Shown: positions 23,937-34,655 of the stretch, in pieces | Numbering within the stretch: the stretch's first letter is position 1 | Layout: the number at the start of each line of letters is the position of its first letter | From: Melitaea cinxia | Taxonomy: Eukaryota; Arthropoda; Insecta; Lepidoptera; Nymphalidae | Assembly (NCBI RefSeq): GCF_905220565.1 | Contig: NC_059395.1 | Location: 16,719,289 to 16,783,288 of the forward strand | Reading direction: 5' to 3' | Length of the DNA stretch: 64,000 nucleotides | Notes under the pieces: model-generated | The model's database searches: none | What the model saw: the letters and a program-made list of their open reading frames with translations, nothing else | What the model was told of the DNA's origin: nothing | Position numbers and translations under genes: made by a program

Positions 23937-24130
23937 CATTATTGAATTTTCTCTCGAGAGTTAGTTAACGCACATCACATTTTTTTTATTACGGTCTCTG
24001 ATACAGAGACGAATAATTTTGATAATTTAAGCATCCGTAACCGTGATCTCTTAAAATTATTGTGATCTTTGCATAGCGTGTCCTCGAATAAAAGAATATA
24101 TCGTATCAGTGTTTATCGCCCTCAAACTGG
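23933..24130 (+). other. Putative non-coding first exon (5' leader) or solo-LTR R-U5
   Basis: From the initiator A to a strong donor (ctgg|gtaagtgg at 24130/24131) there are 198 nt without a single ATG, as expected for a spliced 5' untranslated exon. The sequence is richer in G+C than its flanks. No coding exon in the correct orientation was recognised before the SMYD4-like gene 30 kb away, so its target is unknown. The AATAAA at about 24088 and the TATA/initiator layout would also fit the R-U5 part of an LTR. I see no clear TG...CA ends or target duplication. Confidence 0.4.
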
Positions 24131-24475
24131 GTAAGTGGTATTTTAATATCGCAGGTAATTTATGTAGTTTTAAATACAACTATCATGGCTTATATAAAAG
24201 CTAATGTTTGTATTCAGTAGCATAAATCACATTAAATTATTATTTTCTAAGATTTCATCATCTTCCAATTCTACCCTCATATTTAATATATTTTTTAAAT
24301 AATTGTAAATTTCATTATAAATGAACCGATTTCTCAAAAATATTTTTACCAAGAAGAATGGTTTAACCCAACACTTTCACCTCAACGACGAGAGTGCTCT
24401 CCGCCGGATTTTCGGTTACCCGTTCCTGCCTGAACCGAATACTTTGGAACTTGTATGAATTAAGTGCTCAAGCCC
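24131..24475. other. AT-rich non-coding DNA
   Basis: Follows the donor at 24131. No recognisable feature. Confidence 0.4.
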
Positions 24476-24476
24476 G

Positions 24477-24512
<36 letters not shown>
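24476..24512. repeat. (TA)n microsatellite
   Basis: About 17 TA units. Confidence 0.9.
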
Positions 24513-24515
<3 letters not shown>

Positions 24516-24616
24516 CAACTACCTCACCGGGTTGAGTTATTTTAATAAATATTTTCCATGCATGGTACTCTGGTTTTTTTAATTTCCGTCCTTAGTAGAC
24601 CAGCAGCACCGTGACA

Positions 24617-24671
24617 AGGCTTATGTCCAGCAGTGGACTGCGATAGGCTGAAGTGTTGATGATGATGATGA
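24617..24671 (+). mobile_element. SINE family A 3' tail with (TGA)n end
   Basis: 'aaggcttatgtccagcagtg' then 'gactgcgataggctgaag' and a (TGATGATGA) tail. It shows that the 3' end of SINE A is the 'aggctg' side and that the tail is TGA repeats, as in lepidopteran RTE-related elements. Confidence 0.65.
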
Positions 24672-24714
24672 ATTAATCGTTAAATTTGATTGAATTTATT
24701 CGTATTCAGTTCAA

Positions 24715-25067
24715 TCTTTATATATATATTTCTTGTGTGCGTGTGTATGTCACTGAACTCCTCCTAGACGGCTGGACCGATTTTGATGAAATTTTTTGTG
24801 TGAGTTCAAGGGGATCAGAGTATGGTTTAGATTCACAATTTGGTCCACTGGAAAATGTTTATTTAACTAATTTTTCATTTATAAGTACTTGTTAATTTTG
24901 GAATGTTTTACATTGGATCCGGTAGACTGCGCTACCATCGCAGCATCCAATATTAAATATTATTCTATTGTAATTTCAGTTTGTCCCAACAGTTGGTGCT
25001 GCGATCAAATTGAGAAAAATATTTGAAATTTTTTTTGATAGCAAAACAACGTTTGCGGTCAGCTAGT
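24715..25067 (+). mobile_element. Helitron-like or related dispersed repeat
   Basis: Contains 'cctcctagacggctggaccg', 'attttgatgaaattttttgt' and ends 'acgtttgcggtcagctagta'. The 'gtcagctagt' end and 'gctggaccgattttgatgaa' core recur in the pair at 26466-26850. The CTAGT end suggests a Helitron, but a start is not defined. Confidence 0.45.
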
Positions 25068-25100
25068 ATTTGTAAATAAATCATATATTTCTTAAAAACT

Positions 25101-25345
25101 AAGGTAGGGCACAAAATATGGAGCAGAACGACTGGGATAGTACCTCGACTTTACAGAAGATCGCAGCTAAATAATACTGCTGTCAAGCAGTGTTGTGTTC
25201 CTGTGATGAGTAAGATGACCAGAGCTCCTGGGGGGAATTGAGGATAGGGTCGGCAACGGACTTGCAATGCTTCTGGTGTTCCAAACGTCTATAAGCATGG
25301 TAATGGCTTACAACCAGGTGAGCCGTACGCTTGTTTGCCGATCAA
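25101..25345 (+). mobile_element. LINE 3'-tail family C
   Basis: Begins 'aaggtagggcacaaaatatg', continues 'agtacctcgactttacagaa', 'gttgtgttcctgtgatgag' and 'cagagctcctggggggaatt', and ends near 'gagccgtacgcttgtttgcc' before an A-rich stretch. Seven copies occur in the window (25101, 38175, 41830, 44913, 46480, 49191 on plus; 60145 on minus). Each is about 240-290 bp, consistent with 5'-truncated copies or a SINE sharing a LINE 3' end. No coding capacity. Confidence 0.7.
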
Positions 25346-26465
25346 TTATTTAAAAAAATTGTGTTAACCAACTAAATAGACTGTATATTATTTGGTACAC
25401 TAGTCGCGTCACATTTTTTTCCATCTACTGACGGTAACTTATCTGTGATCATGAATAACAAGTAGATAAATACAATTATAATCGGTAATCATTCAATATC
25501 AGTGGATACATGAAATAGATATAAATGGTGTACGCGTTATGACATGGTAGCGAATTTTCTTGGATTAAGATAAAATTTACACAGACTATGAATTCACATT
25601 AGTACACATTTACATTTAGTTACATTTCGATTTTATTATTTATGACGTTATTTTGTAATATGAACTGTATTATTAAAAATAAAACATTTAACTATATTTC
25701 TGTTTATTTTTATTTAAGTGAATAACATATATGGGCTAAAAATTAGCATTCCGCGCTTTATTTGTACAAACATCATGCGTTAGCAGAGCTGCACATTATT
25801 ATTTTATAGATGTGTAAATTAACAAAAATTCTTAATATTTATATTGTTACCTACCTATAAATGACATAACACTTGTTTCTTTTCTTTACTGTACAATAAT
25901 CGTAATTTTAATATTTAAATGAGATTTTGTTGGCGATTACATTATCTATATGACTGCCTATATAGAATAGTTTATAATAAAAAAAATTGATTTTAAATAA
26001 TAAAAAGATTATTATCAAGAGAAAACTCAACAGTTTAAATTGCCTTATCGCCGGCGAAGACGCGGCGTAAAGCTAGATAAATATAAAAATAAAAATTGAA
26101 TAGTAAGAAAATCTTACAGCTGCGCTGTTACTAACAAAGTTTTAAATATAAAAATTTCATCTGTGTGAAGCTTTGACGTCTATTGCAAACATGCGCTTTA
26201 GTAAGTACGTCGAGTAGCGAGATTAAAATGTTATTTTCAAAATACAACACTCAGTAGTTTCTTGAATATCAAAGGAATTTTTAACGTACTTTAGTTTTCA
26301 ATAACGAACATTTATTTATACGGTGGTCGTAGACATATGTTTATTCTTTGATATACAGCATGTACATAGTACCTAACATAAGTAGTGTGTCACGATAAAA
26401 TTAGCGTTACATAATAAAAGTATTGAAAATATATGTTTTATAGTTCTTCTCTATGTGTGTGTTAT
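25346..26465. other. AT-rich non-coding DNA
   Basis: A Helitron-like scrap ('cggcgaagacgcggcgtaaa', 'gctagat') lies at about 26049-26082. The rest is featureless. Confidence 0.4.
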
Positions 26466-26850
26466 CTATCTATCTTATATATAAAATTTTCGTGTCACAA
26501 TGTTAGTTACAATACTCCTCCGAAACGGGTGGTAGGTCTGAGAATCAGCCAACATCTATTTTTCATACCCCTAAGTTAAAGAGGAGGAGAGATTAAGGGG
26601 GTTAATAACATATGGCAAAACAACGTTTACATGGTCAGCAAGTCTTATATATAAAATTCTCGTGTCACAATGTTAGTTACGATACGGATACAAAACGGGT
26701 GGACCTATTTTTATGAAATTTTATTTGCATATCGGGGAGGGCTGAGAATCGGCCAACGTCTATTTTTCATACCCCTAAGTTCTAAAGGAGGCGAGATTAA
26801 AGGGGTTAATAACATATATGGTAAAACTACGCTTGCCGGGTCAGCTGGCG
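26466..26850 (+). mobile_element. Tandem pair of Helitron-like repeat copies
   Basis: Two adjacent copies, about 26470-26637 and 26645-26850, each start 'cttatatataaaattctcg' (the first has 'attttcg'), contain 'tgtcacaatgttagttac', 'tgagaatcggccaacgtcta' and 'ttttcatacccctaagtt', and end 'ggtcagc'. The second ends 'ttgccgggtcagctgg'. The first lacks part of its middle. The 67-codon frame across the second copy is repeat-derived. Confidence 0.55.
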
Positions 26851-26924
26851 ATATAAATTTATTTACGATATAAATATTTAAATTATACTATTCATCAATT
26901 TGCTTTTAAATGAAATGCACAAAT

Positions 26925-27150
26925 ACTAGCTGCGCCGCGCGGTTTCACCCGCGTGTATTTCAATTCCGTGAGAATGTCGGTATAAGAAGTAAAATATCTG
27001 TTATGTAATTATGTTTAGTCTAGTTTTGTTTACCAAGTTTCATAACTATTGTGAACTAGTTTTTGCGTAAAACAGAAAAGAAAACATACATACATCCATC
27101 CATTCACCTACCCATCCTCACAAACTTTCGCAATTATAATATTTGTATGC
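26925..27150 (-). mobile_element. Helitron-like fragment
   Basis: Left edge 'actagctgcgccgcgcggt', 'ttcacccgcgtgtatttcaa', right side 'catacatacatccatccatt' and 'caattataatatttgta'. Read on the minus strand it ends in CTAGT. Degenerate. Confidence 0.5.
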
Positions 27151-28219
27151 TTTTCTTTTTATTAGTAGGAGGTTCTTTTATACCTCTCTGCACGTGTTCT
27201 TCTGAATACATACTATCGATAAAACTTTAATTATTCTCTCTTATTTTATAATGATTATTTTGTGCGTTAGATGACAAGATAATCATATTTGATGCGATAT
27301 AACGGGAAAATACTGCTATCAATCTTTTAAATTTATCAATATTAACAAGTCAACTCTGATAAAACTTACGTGTGACATCCATTTATACAACGTGTTATTT
27401 AACTGGTGTCCTTCCAATTGTAAATAACTTATAATATTATACAATATATTTATTTTATTTATTTTTATTTTATTTCCTAAAAAAAAAAAAAAAAAAAAAA
27501 AAATAAATAAAATAAATAAAATAAAATATAATATTATTCAAAAATTATAAATAACTGTCTTGACTGTGTGGTATATATTTATATAATATAATTGTAAGAA
27601 TACGTCCCTGAAGTTATATTAACTTTGATAAAATATAAATTACTATCAATAAAATAGTTTTACGACAATTACAGGCTGACTTGACATGTAGGTAGTATGG
27701 AAAAATAATAATTTCCTTAGTATGTACTCCTTTCTGTCATATTGAATGTCACTAAAACGTTTTTGACAAATACCTACATATTTTATAATAAATGAGGTAT
27801 GCTGACCTACACTTTTTAATACAATTGCATTCTGTGTTCACTGTAATAAGAATGAACATTGTACGCCTTTCAAATTGTTACACACAAACTTTCTTATATT
27901 GTATCATTCAATTTGTTAACCTAATAAAAAAATTAAATAAAAAAAAAAAACAAAAATTAAAATTTGAGTTGATTATCTATTAAAGGATTTTAATAAATCT
28001 CGACTTCTCATAACATATTAATTTTTTTAGATTAATTAATATAATTAATACGTCAGTAATTAATGTGTATATCGAAAAGCAATAACACCGTACAGAATGC
28101 AACATGTCGTCGTTTGATAAACAAAATGAAAGCGATGAATTTTATCTTCGTGTCATTGATACTTAATCGTATGTGTTTTCGTACGAGTAATTGACATTCT
28201 TTCGACAAAATGTTTTTTT
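27151..28219. other. AT-rich DNA with an A-run hairpin
   Basis: 27440-27535 is a low-complexity fold-back: a (TTTAT)n arm, a run of about 26 A (27478-27503), then an (AAATA)n arm. Nothing coding. Confidence 0.5.
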
Positions 28220-28512
28220 TAACCGACTTAAAAAAGAGCAGGTTCGCAATTCGACTGTGTCCTTTTACGTGTGTTAGGTACCCTTATAAATTTTTACTGG
28301 GTTTTTGATTATTTCTTTTTTTTTATTTTATCGAATTTTTATTTAATTTTTTTTTATTTGATTGAAATCTATCCAGTACTTTGTTTATTAGCCCTAATAA
28401 TACCTAATTTGTTGATTATTTTTTCGACTACCTTCGCTATAGGTAGTTGTATTACTTCGATCTTACGACGTACATCGATGTAAATTGAAGACGGCTATTT
28501 TTCGATTGGGAG
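28220..28512. mobile_element. MITE family D, internally deleted/diverged
   Basis: Left end 'ttaaccgacttaaaaaagag', right end 'cgtacatcgatgtaaattga' and 'gggagcaaacataa'. It keeps both termini but the middle is short and T-rich. The 70-codon frame (28271-28483) is the T-rich interior and is not a gene. Confidence 0.5.
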
Positions 28513-29463
28513 CAAACATAAGTACGCAGCACTACAGTGAAAAACAACTTTTAAAAAAGTAAGGATGTTTTTTTTATATACAATGTAATTTATTTTAAAT
28601 AAAAAAGGCTTACCCTTGACGTTATTTCATCCTTTACAACTTACACTTCGACTTACAAATTCTATCTTGGTTAAAAGTAGTGTCAAGATTAAAAATAATT
28701 TCTTAATTATCTCAATATTATCATTATGTCTTACTACTTATTATTATTGATTTTGTTTAAGAGTTTTTAGAAAATATCATGTTTTCAGGGTTATTTTTGT
28801 TCTTAAAAAATTATAGTATTACCGAAATATGGTAATTCGAAATTATATAATTTAAAATGATAACGGTGGATGACTATAAAGTAAAACTATAAAATATAAA
28901 AAATATAAAATAAAAATAGAAAATTAATATTGATGACTACTTCTTTCTTTTAGGCGTTATGTCGTATTGTTATTTGAAATACAATACCTTTGTTTATAGT
29001 GTCATAATAGATTACATTATAAGAAAATATGTGAATTGCAAAATAATTATGTCATTTTAACTATACTAAAACTTTAAACTATAAAGTTATTTATGAGTAT
29101 ATTATGAAAGTATTAAAAAACCGTAATCATATTAAATTATCTAAGCTCAAAATTTGACCGTTTATCGGCATAATTTCGTTACAAAAAAAAAATAATAACC
29201 TTAACCTATCTAACTAAAAAATTAGACTGTTTATCAACATAATTTGGTAAAAAAAAAAACAACCCTAACCTATCTAACTTCAAAATGCGGTTCTTAATCT
29301 AAATTCTAGGCAAAAAATTTAATATATATTATATATTATTTTTTCTATATACATATATTTCAGTACAATAAAGTGTATTAGTAATTAAAATGAAAAATCT
29401 TTTAAAATTTAATCAATATTTTTTGTTATTAAGATTCTATAATTTTAAAATAAAACTCAAAAA
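28513..29463. other. AT-rich non-coding DNA, first intron of the minus-strand gene
   Basis: An approximate direct repeat ('aattt..accgtttatcggcataa' and 'attag..actgtttatcaacataa') at about 29148-29280. No exon seen. Confidence 0.4.
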
Positions 29464-29470
29464 ATCTTAC

Positions 29471-29492
29471 TCTGGGTGTTTTTCGTGGCCAT
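29471..29492 (-). CDS. First coding exon of an unidentified minus-strand gene
   Basis: On the minus strand the leader's first ATG (29492-29490) has A at -3 and G at +4, with an in-frame TGA two codons upstream. It opens MATKNTQ plus one base, then a donor A|GTAAGA (29471/29470). Unspliced, the frame stops after 11 codons, so splicing is required. The one-base overhang (phase 1) matches the phase-1 exon at 18948-19022. Joined, the protein begins MATKNTQ-N-LESG and continues through KSRRSFLG, 33 residues in all. No homologue is recognised. Downstream exons are not found, so most of the gene lies outside what I can see. The intron between the two exons would be about 10.4 kb and carries the SINE, Helitron-like and MITE insertions plus the plus-strand leader at 23933. 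Confidence 0.55.
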
Positions 29493-29624
29493 TCTTCACG
29501 TTATTCGATTCGAACTCAAATGATCTAGACGCACTGCGACCGCGCAAGCAATTCGTAGACTAATAACGCTACGTTGTGCTACGATACAGGTATTATTAGT
29601 GTATTGTATCGTAACGACGGCACT
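29493..29624 (-). promoter_or_regulatory. 5' leader of the minus-strand gene
   Basis: About 132 nt between the predicted start site (A at 29624, in 'taatagtgcc') and the ATG. No ATG occurs within it, and its G+C content is well above the surroundings. Confidence 0.45.
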
Positions 29625-29644
29625 ATTACAGTCACAATAACGAT

Positions 29645-29653
29645 ATATTTATA
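29645..29653 (-). promoter_or_regulatory. TATA box of the minus-strand gene
   Basis: TATAAATAT read on the minus strand from 29653. The presumptive start at 29624 is 29 nt downstream. The initiator is weak (ATAGTG against TCAGTY). GC-rich sequence at 29654-29700 ('cgctccggacgcgtt' on minus) flanks it. Confidence 0.5.
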
Positions 29654-29700
29654 ACGCGTCCGGAGCGGGCAATGATCAAACTCTGAATGACATCCCGACC

Positions 29701-30269
29701 TGTTTTCGCTTTACTTCTGATAAAGTGGTAAATTGTTGGTCAAATACCTAAAGTCGCGTATTCCGACTGGCTTAGTTCACTGTCTGGAATAGGTTCACAA
29801 AGGCAATAGGTTTTATATGAGCTTATTGAATAATGCTGTGTGCCTTTACACTTGTTTTATATCTTGGTTATAATTTATTTTACCGCAAATCGGCATTTTG
29901 ATTTGTTTAAATTTTAATCGTTTATCTCAAACCTTTTATTCTAACTAACAATTAGTTTAACGAATTAAAAGAACTTTATTTCCTCAAGACACTTCACTTA
30001 TGAACATAGTACTGTAAATACAGATACTTTATTAAATATGTAACAAATAGTTCTAAGTAGGTAATGGCTCAAAAATTGGAAAGATAACAATAAACAGTAA
30101 AGTTTATTTATTTGTTTAATAAAGTATTGTCAATTTTAAAAATGGTGTGGTTTGTATTTTCGTTTAATTGTAATTTGTTAAAATAATGTGTAAGTTTATA
30201 GGTGTTGTAAAAAAAAATTACACATTAAATTACATTCCGTTTTTATTATTTTTTATTTTTATTTTTTAC
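29701..30269. other. Upstream region of the minus-strand gene
   Basis: 29701-29810 is moderately GC-rich and may hold proximal regulatory sites. The rest is AT-rich and unassigned. Confidence 0.35.
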
Positions 30270-30437
30270 TAGCTGCCCGGACAGACTTCGTGCTGTAAAA
30301 AGTTAAAATTATTTTTTTTAAGTATTAAAACCTTCCGTGGACCTTAAGGAACATACAAAAAAATAAATTAGTCGAATTGGTCGAGCCATTTTCCAGTTAT
30401 GCGCTTAGCAACGTTCATTTTTATTTATATAGATATT
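30270..30437 (-). mobile_element. Helitron-like fragment
   Basis: 'actagctgcccggacagact', then 'gtcgaattggtcgagccatt', then 'atttttatttatatagat'. It resembles the usual lepidopteran elements whose minus strand ends CTAGT. Confidence 0.5.
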
Positions 30438-31555
30438 TATTCCTTACATTTTTTATGTTTATTTATACATTCAATTTTAAGTATAAATAGTTTTAATTTA
30501 CGTTTAAATATAGAAACTTTTTCACACATTTATAATTAATTTGCTAGTTTATTGTAAAAAAATGGTTCTTTTACCGTACTTTGCTCTTAGTGTGTATTTC
30601 TTTAGTTGTGTGTGTGTCGTGTTTTTGTGTGTGTTGTGTTGTGTTCTATATTAGCGTTTGATAAGAGAAGTCTGCATATAAATGTGTTCAGCTAACATTT
30701 TTTTTTTATTAACATGCATATATTTACAGTATAATTTTTCTGAAGGTTAAGTATTTTAGTCTTTGTATAGTATAGAAGTAGATGTTATTTTGGGATATTG
30801 GAACAACGCTTTAATAGCTTTGTTTTTTTTGTGTGCACGCTGTAATGGCATGACATTAGTTTTGGCGACGCAGCCCAAGACCTCTATTAAATAGGTACTT
30901 ACCTATAGTAGATTACATAAGTGCATTGTTGTGGAAGGTATTCTTCGTGGTGCCCCAATGAGTTGTGTACGTTTATTTCTTACGTGTTCTATGTGTGGTC
31001 GCCATGTCAATTTATTGTTCAAAATCAAGCCATACTTTTCCTGGTGTGATCTAGTAACTCGTCGTTAATCTGTAGTGATATATCGTCCGATGTTTTTTAT
31101 TTTATTTTTTGCACTGAAAATCGTGTAAGAACTTTTGTGCGTTAACCGTTAGTAGATTACATTGTCACCAAATGCTGTATTGGAGTAGATCTTGCTGTGC
31201 ATCTTTAAGCAATTCTGTTAGGTTCTTTCCGAAGTAAAAAAGATACGTATCGTGAGCTTATTATAGTGTAGTTTATTCAGTTAGATTGATATAAGTCACA
31301 TTGTTAACGTAATTGAGAAATAATAATGGTCCTATTACGGTTCCCTGGGGAAAAATACAGGTTATATAACCTGTTGATGATTGCTTTTGTGACTTGGTGT
31401 GCCTGTTTTTACAATTTGTGTTCGAGTAACTAAGTATAATGTAAATATGTCGTAAGCAGGTCCGGACAACCCTAAATTTTGTAGTTATACTTCTTTTGGC
31501 GTGTTAGGGAAAAATGATGAAAGGAAATTATAATGATGCGCGTGCACACTGTCAC
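30438..31555. other. Degenerate region, possible LINE remnant
   Basis: A (GT)-rich stretch lies at 30606-30645. 30830-31400 has raised G+C with blocks such as 'gtggtcgccatgtcaattta' and 'ggtcctattacggttccctg' that look like a decayed retroelement body, but no frame stays open. The assignment is a guess. Confidence 0.25.
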
Positions 31556-31685
31556 AAAAGACCGACACCCTGAAGTTAGCTAGTTAACGAAGAAGAAGTT
31601 AGCAGCGTGAAGTTAGCTACCTAATGAATGCGCTCGAACACTGTCTATATATTAGCAACGTGAAGTTAGCTAGCCAATGAAGTAT
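31556..31685. repeat. Irregular tandem 'gtgaagttagct' motif
   Basis: The core 'gaagttagct' recurs at about 31572, 31609 and 31661 with related 'aatgaa' flanks, an imperfect three-copy array with unequal spacers. Confidence 0.5.
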
Positions 31686-32519
31686 AATTTCTTAAGTGCG
31701 TACATAAGAATACACACACTTTTTTAACTTTATAACCTTATAAGGAATGACTAACGCTATCAATAGCTTTGTGGAGGTCGATGAAGATACCCAGACATTT
31801 TTTTTTTTATTTGGTTATTAAATCAATTACTGCTGATACCGTTCCTTGAATTTTCGACGAAAGCCGTATGTACTGTATGCATATACCGATATGTACTAAA
31901 ATGATATTTTAGTTTTTTCTTTAACTTACTAGGCACATTTAAATGTACCAAAGTTGTAAGGTAATCTTGTTTAATTTGACAAAACAATCTATTAGACATT
32001 AATTTTACAAATCTTCAATAAATATATTTTTGGATTGCTTTTTGTTTGTAGTGTCGAAAAACGTGTGAAAAAAAAACAACAATTAAAGATTTCTCGTGAT
32101 TTGTGCGACCTGGTGCTCAAAGCGGTAGTAAAAGAAAACAACTTGTTACAAAATTTATTACATTTTTATTATGTAGCACTATTTTATTACGTAAAACAAT
32201 AAAGTATAAAAAAACCTTACATGTGTTGATTATACATAAACATAGTCAAATGACAATAAAATACATGCTAAATTTAGTTACTTTTGTTTTACACGCGTTT
32301 CAATGCGTCATCATTTGAGCAAAAACTAAGTTATCCGCTTTGAAGGGGATTTCTAAGTAATTGAAATTATGACGCACTTTGTTTTATGCACAAATTAAAT
32401 AAATAATTACATATAAATAGTCATATTTCAAATGGTTGCAAAATTATATTTATCCCTATACCTATAGTTGTACAAAAATATATTTCAAATCTATCTATCA
32501 TGGGCTTTAATCCGTCTAT
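31686..32519. other. AT-rich non-coding DNA
   Basis: Open frames up to 71 codons are low-complexity. No repeat recognised. Confidence 0.4.
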
Positions 32520-32735
32520 TGTAGACGATTTAGACAGTGTCAGATAGACACTGTGTCGCCTAGGCCACTGTTCAGGAAAACGCAGAGTTGCCTAAACTCT
32601 GCGCCACCCTCTCGACCTCACTGGCTAGGCCCACAGGAACGACGAGTCGATACCTGTGGAGCCAGTTCGGCTGCAGGAGTCTTTCGCTTTTCACAGCTAT
32701 GCCACGAATGCTTGACGGAGACCCCGTTCCGGGTT
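32520..32735. other. GC-rich unassigned island
   Basis: Over half G+C. It contains the stem 'cgcagagtt-gcctaa-actctgcg' at 32580-32602 and a 68-codon plus-strand frame (32553-32759) with no domain. A palindromic 'gacagtgtc/gacactgtgtc' lies at about 32533-32556. It is probably part of a structured mobile element whose other parts flank the pogo-like insertion. Confidence 0.3.
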
Positions 32736-32860
32736 TCAAATCAGGATAGCCTGATGTAAAATATAATCAAGTATGGTAAGGCATATTGGATCAGGACCCG
32801 GTCCGGTCCAGATCAGGATAACCTGAGAGAAATTACGCAAACTGAGCCTGAATCGCGCTA
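32736..32860. repeat. GATCAGGA-motif cluster, left
   Basis: Repeated 'atcaggat..cctgat', 'ggatcaggacccggtccggt' and 'ccagatcaggataacctgag'. The same words recur in inverted form at 34384-34545 on the other side of the pogo-like element. Confidence 0.45.
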
Positions 32861-32883
32861 TTAATGTTTTTAGGCGCACTTAG

Positions 32884-32946
32884 TATATATACAGTTATCA
32901 GGACAGTCTAGCAGGGAGTCCATTTCTACACAGTGGAGCAGTCGTA
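32884..32946 (+). promoter_or_regulatory. Weak promoter-like segment
   Basis: TATATATA at 32884-32891, then about 50 nt to a donor-like gtc|gtaagta at 32943/32944. No clear initiator and no associated coding exon. It could be part of the surrounding repeat. Listed only as a possibility. Confidence 0.15.
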
Positions 32947-33203
32947 AGTATAGGAAATAGTTTATTAATAGTTAATTATAGAAAGTTAAAAAAATAAAAT
33001 TTAATTAATAATAATAATAATAATTAATTAATAACATAAAAATAAATAATATTTAAAGTAAAAACAATACAATACATAACACATAACAATAAATAAATAA
33101 CACACTGGAAAAAATAAAGGGAAATAAATATCATAATAATTATGTTAAGTAACATTTATAATATCAATTCGCTTTTTTTTGTTAAACAATTTTTTCAAGA
33201 ATA

Positions 33204-34367
33204 TGGTAAAACCGGGAGAGATGCCGCAGTGGGATAGATGCCTCATGTTCTAAAAACCTAACATCCCGAACTCACAAATAAAAATTAATCGCATAAGTAG
33301 GAGTCGAAGTCACCCCGTACCTCAGATATCCATAGATGTTCGTGTGGCAAGGAGGCGTTTGGATCGTGTGTGTAATTTTCTCCATGGCGAAATTTACAAA
33401 CACGTCAAAGTTTTAAAGGTTAGTATTTAAGGTTGTATAATTTTATAAATAGTAAAAAATTCCATTATATTTTTTATCACGCCTATATACTGGGTCATTG
33501 AGTCTGCATATAGTTGTAAATAGATGCTATTTTGTTTATAATTTATTTAATAAATACGTGGGCATCTATCCCAATCACAAAGTATAGTTGCCCTGATTTT
33601 TTGAGGTATAGGTGCCCTTAGGTGTCCTTCATCTATCCCTTCATTCACCATATACAGAGTAAGTTTATATGTATAATTTTTTTGTGTCTGTTATATTTTT
33701 TATGTATTTAGGTTATGTTTGGATGTTTTACTGATTCTAGCAGAACTATGCCACGAAAATATAAAAGAAAGGAAGAAATGCGAGCTCGAGTATGTTCTTG
33801 GACTATAGAAAACCTACAGTCAGCTTTCGATGAGAAAGTATGATTGTGCAATGTCCATGTTGACACTTGATATGAATATTTTAGACCAAAAATTAAGAAT
33901 TTATACTTTTGTTGAATAAATTCTTGTAAAATTTAATTATATATATATAGTAATCTGTGTGATATAAAAATTATATTCTAATTATAACAATTAAAAGATA
34001 TAAAAAAACACAAAAATTTTTTCATTGCTATGGCCCATGTTTCTTGGAGACAATCGATGTTTTAGGAGTAGCCTAACCTAACATTTGGTTTTTGGTTTTT
34101 TGTTTACACGGTTTAAAGGGTATCTATCCTACTCACTATTTTCATGGTGAGGCAACTATCCATATAGGTAGGCATCTATCCTCAAAAAAAGGGTTCACGA
34201 AAAGCTAATTTCTGCTTAATCTGCATTGGCTAGGTTGAAAAAAAATAGTCATAATTCAACATAAAGGATTGAGCTAGCTACATTAATAAAAATTATTCGT
34301 ATAAAAATCATATTTTTAAAATTAGGTGGCTATTTCAAAAAGTGAGGCATCTATCCCGGTTTTACCC
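33204..34367. mobile_element. Pogo-like DNA transposon, internally deleted
   Basis: Flanked by TA on both sides (33202-33203 and 34368-34369), the target duplication of Tc1/mariner-pogo elements. Terminal inverted repeats: left TGGTAAAACCGGGAGAGATG, right (reverse complement) GGGTAAAACCGGGATAGATG. The 'gggatagatgcc' word recurs in both orientations through the element (about 33229, 33560, 33630, 34117, 34173). A plus-strand ATG at 33750 opens MPRKYKRKEEMRARV...WTIENLQSAFDEKV, then stop; MPRKYKRK..W..ENL..AF is the typical N-terminus of pogo/jerky-like transposases. The DNA-binding and DDE catalytic parts are absent, so it is a non-autonomous remnant. Confidence 0.7.
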
Positions 34368-34383
34368 TATACATTCGTGTTTT

Positions 34384-34545
34384 TTAAAAGGACTGGACCG
34401 AACCAGCTGATCAGGATGAGATGAGATTTCCTGATCTGGACCCGATCAGGAAATCTCATCTCATCCTGATCAAGTCCAGACCAATCATCTGCGTTACATG
34501 CCTTATCTAGTCCTGATCAGGCATGCCTGGTCCGGTCCTTCTAAG
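34384..34545. repeat. GATCAGGA-motif inverted repeat, right
   Basis: Two 29-bp arms, perfect inverses of each other, start tgatcaggatgagatgagat and end ...tcatcctgatca, with a 7-nt loop 'tggaccc' (34402-34466). Outer 'ggactggaccgaacc' / 'tggtccggtcctt' words are also inverted. It pairs with the cluster at 32736. Confidence 0.65.
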
Positions 34546-34655
34546 GAAGACGAAAAAATTTCTACTCGGGATGTTATCCAGATAATAATTTATTCACATA
34601 ATGATTATGTTGGCTTTTATTTTAACAAAGAGGTTTTACTTTAGTTTATTTAATT

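Noticed and set aside
32553..32759. 68-codon frame in a GC-rich island
   Set aside because: The stretch contains stem-loops and neighbours inverted motif clusters, so a mobile-element origin is likelier. No homology recognised.
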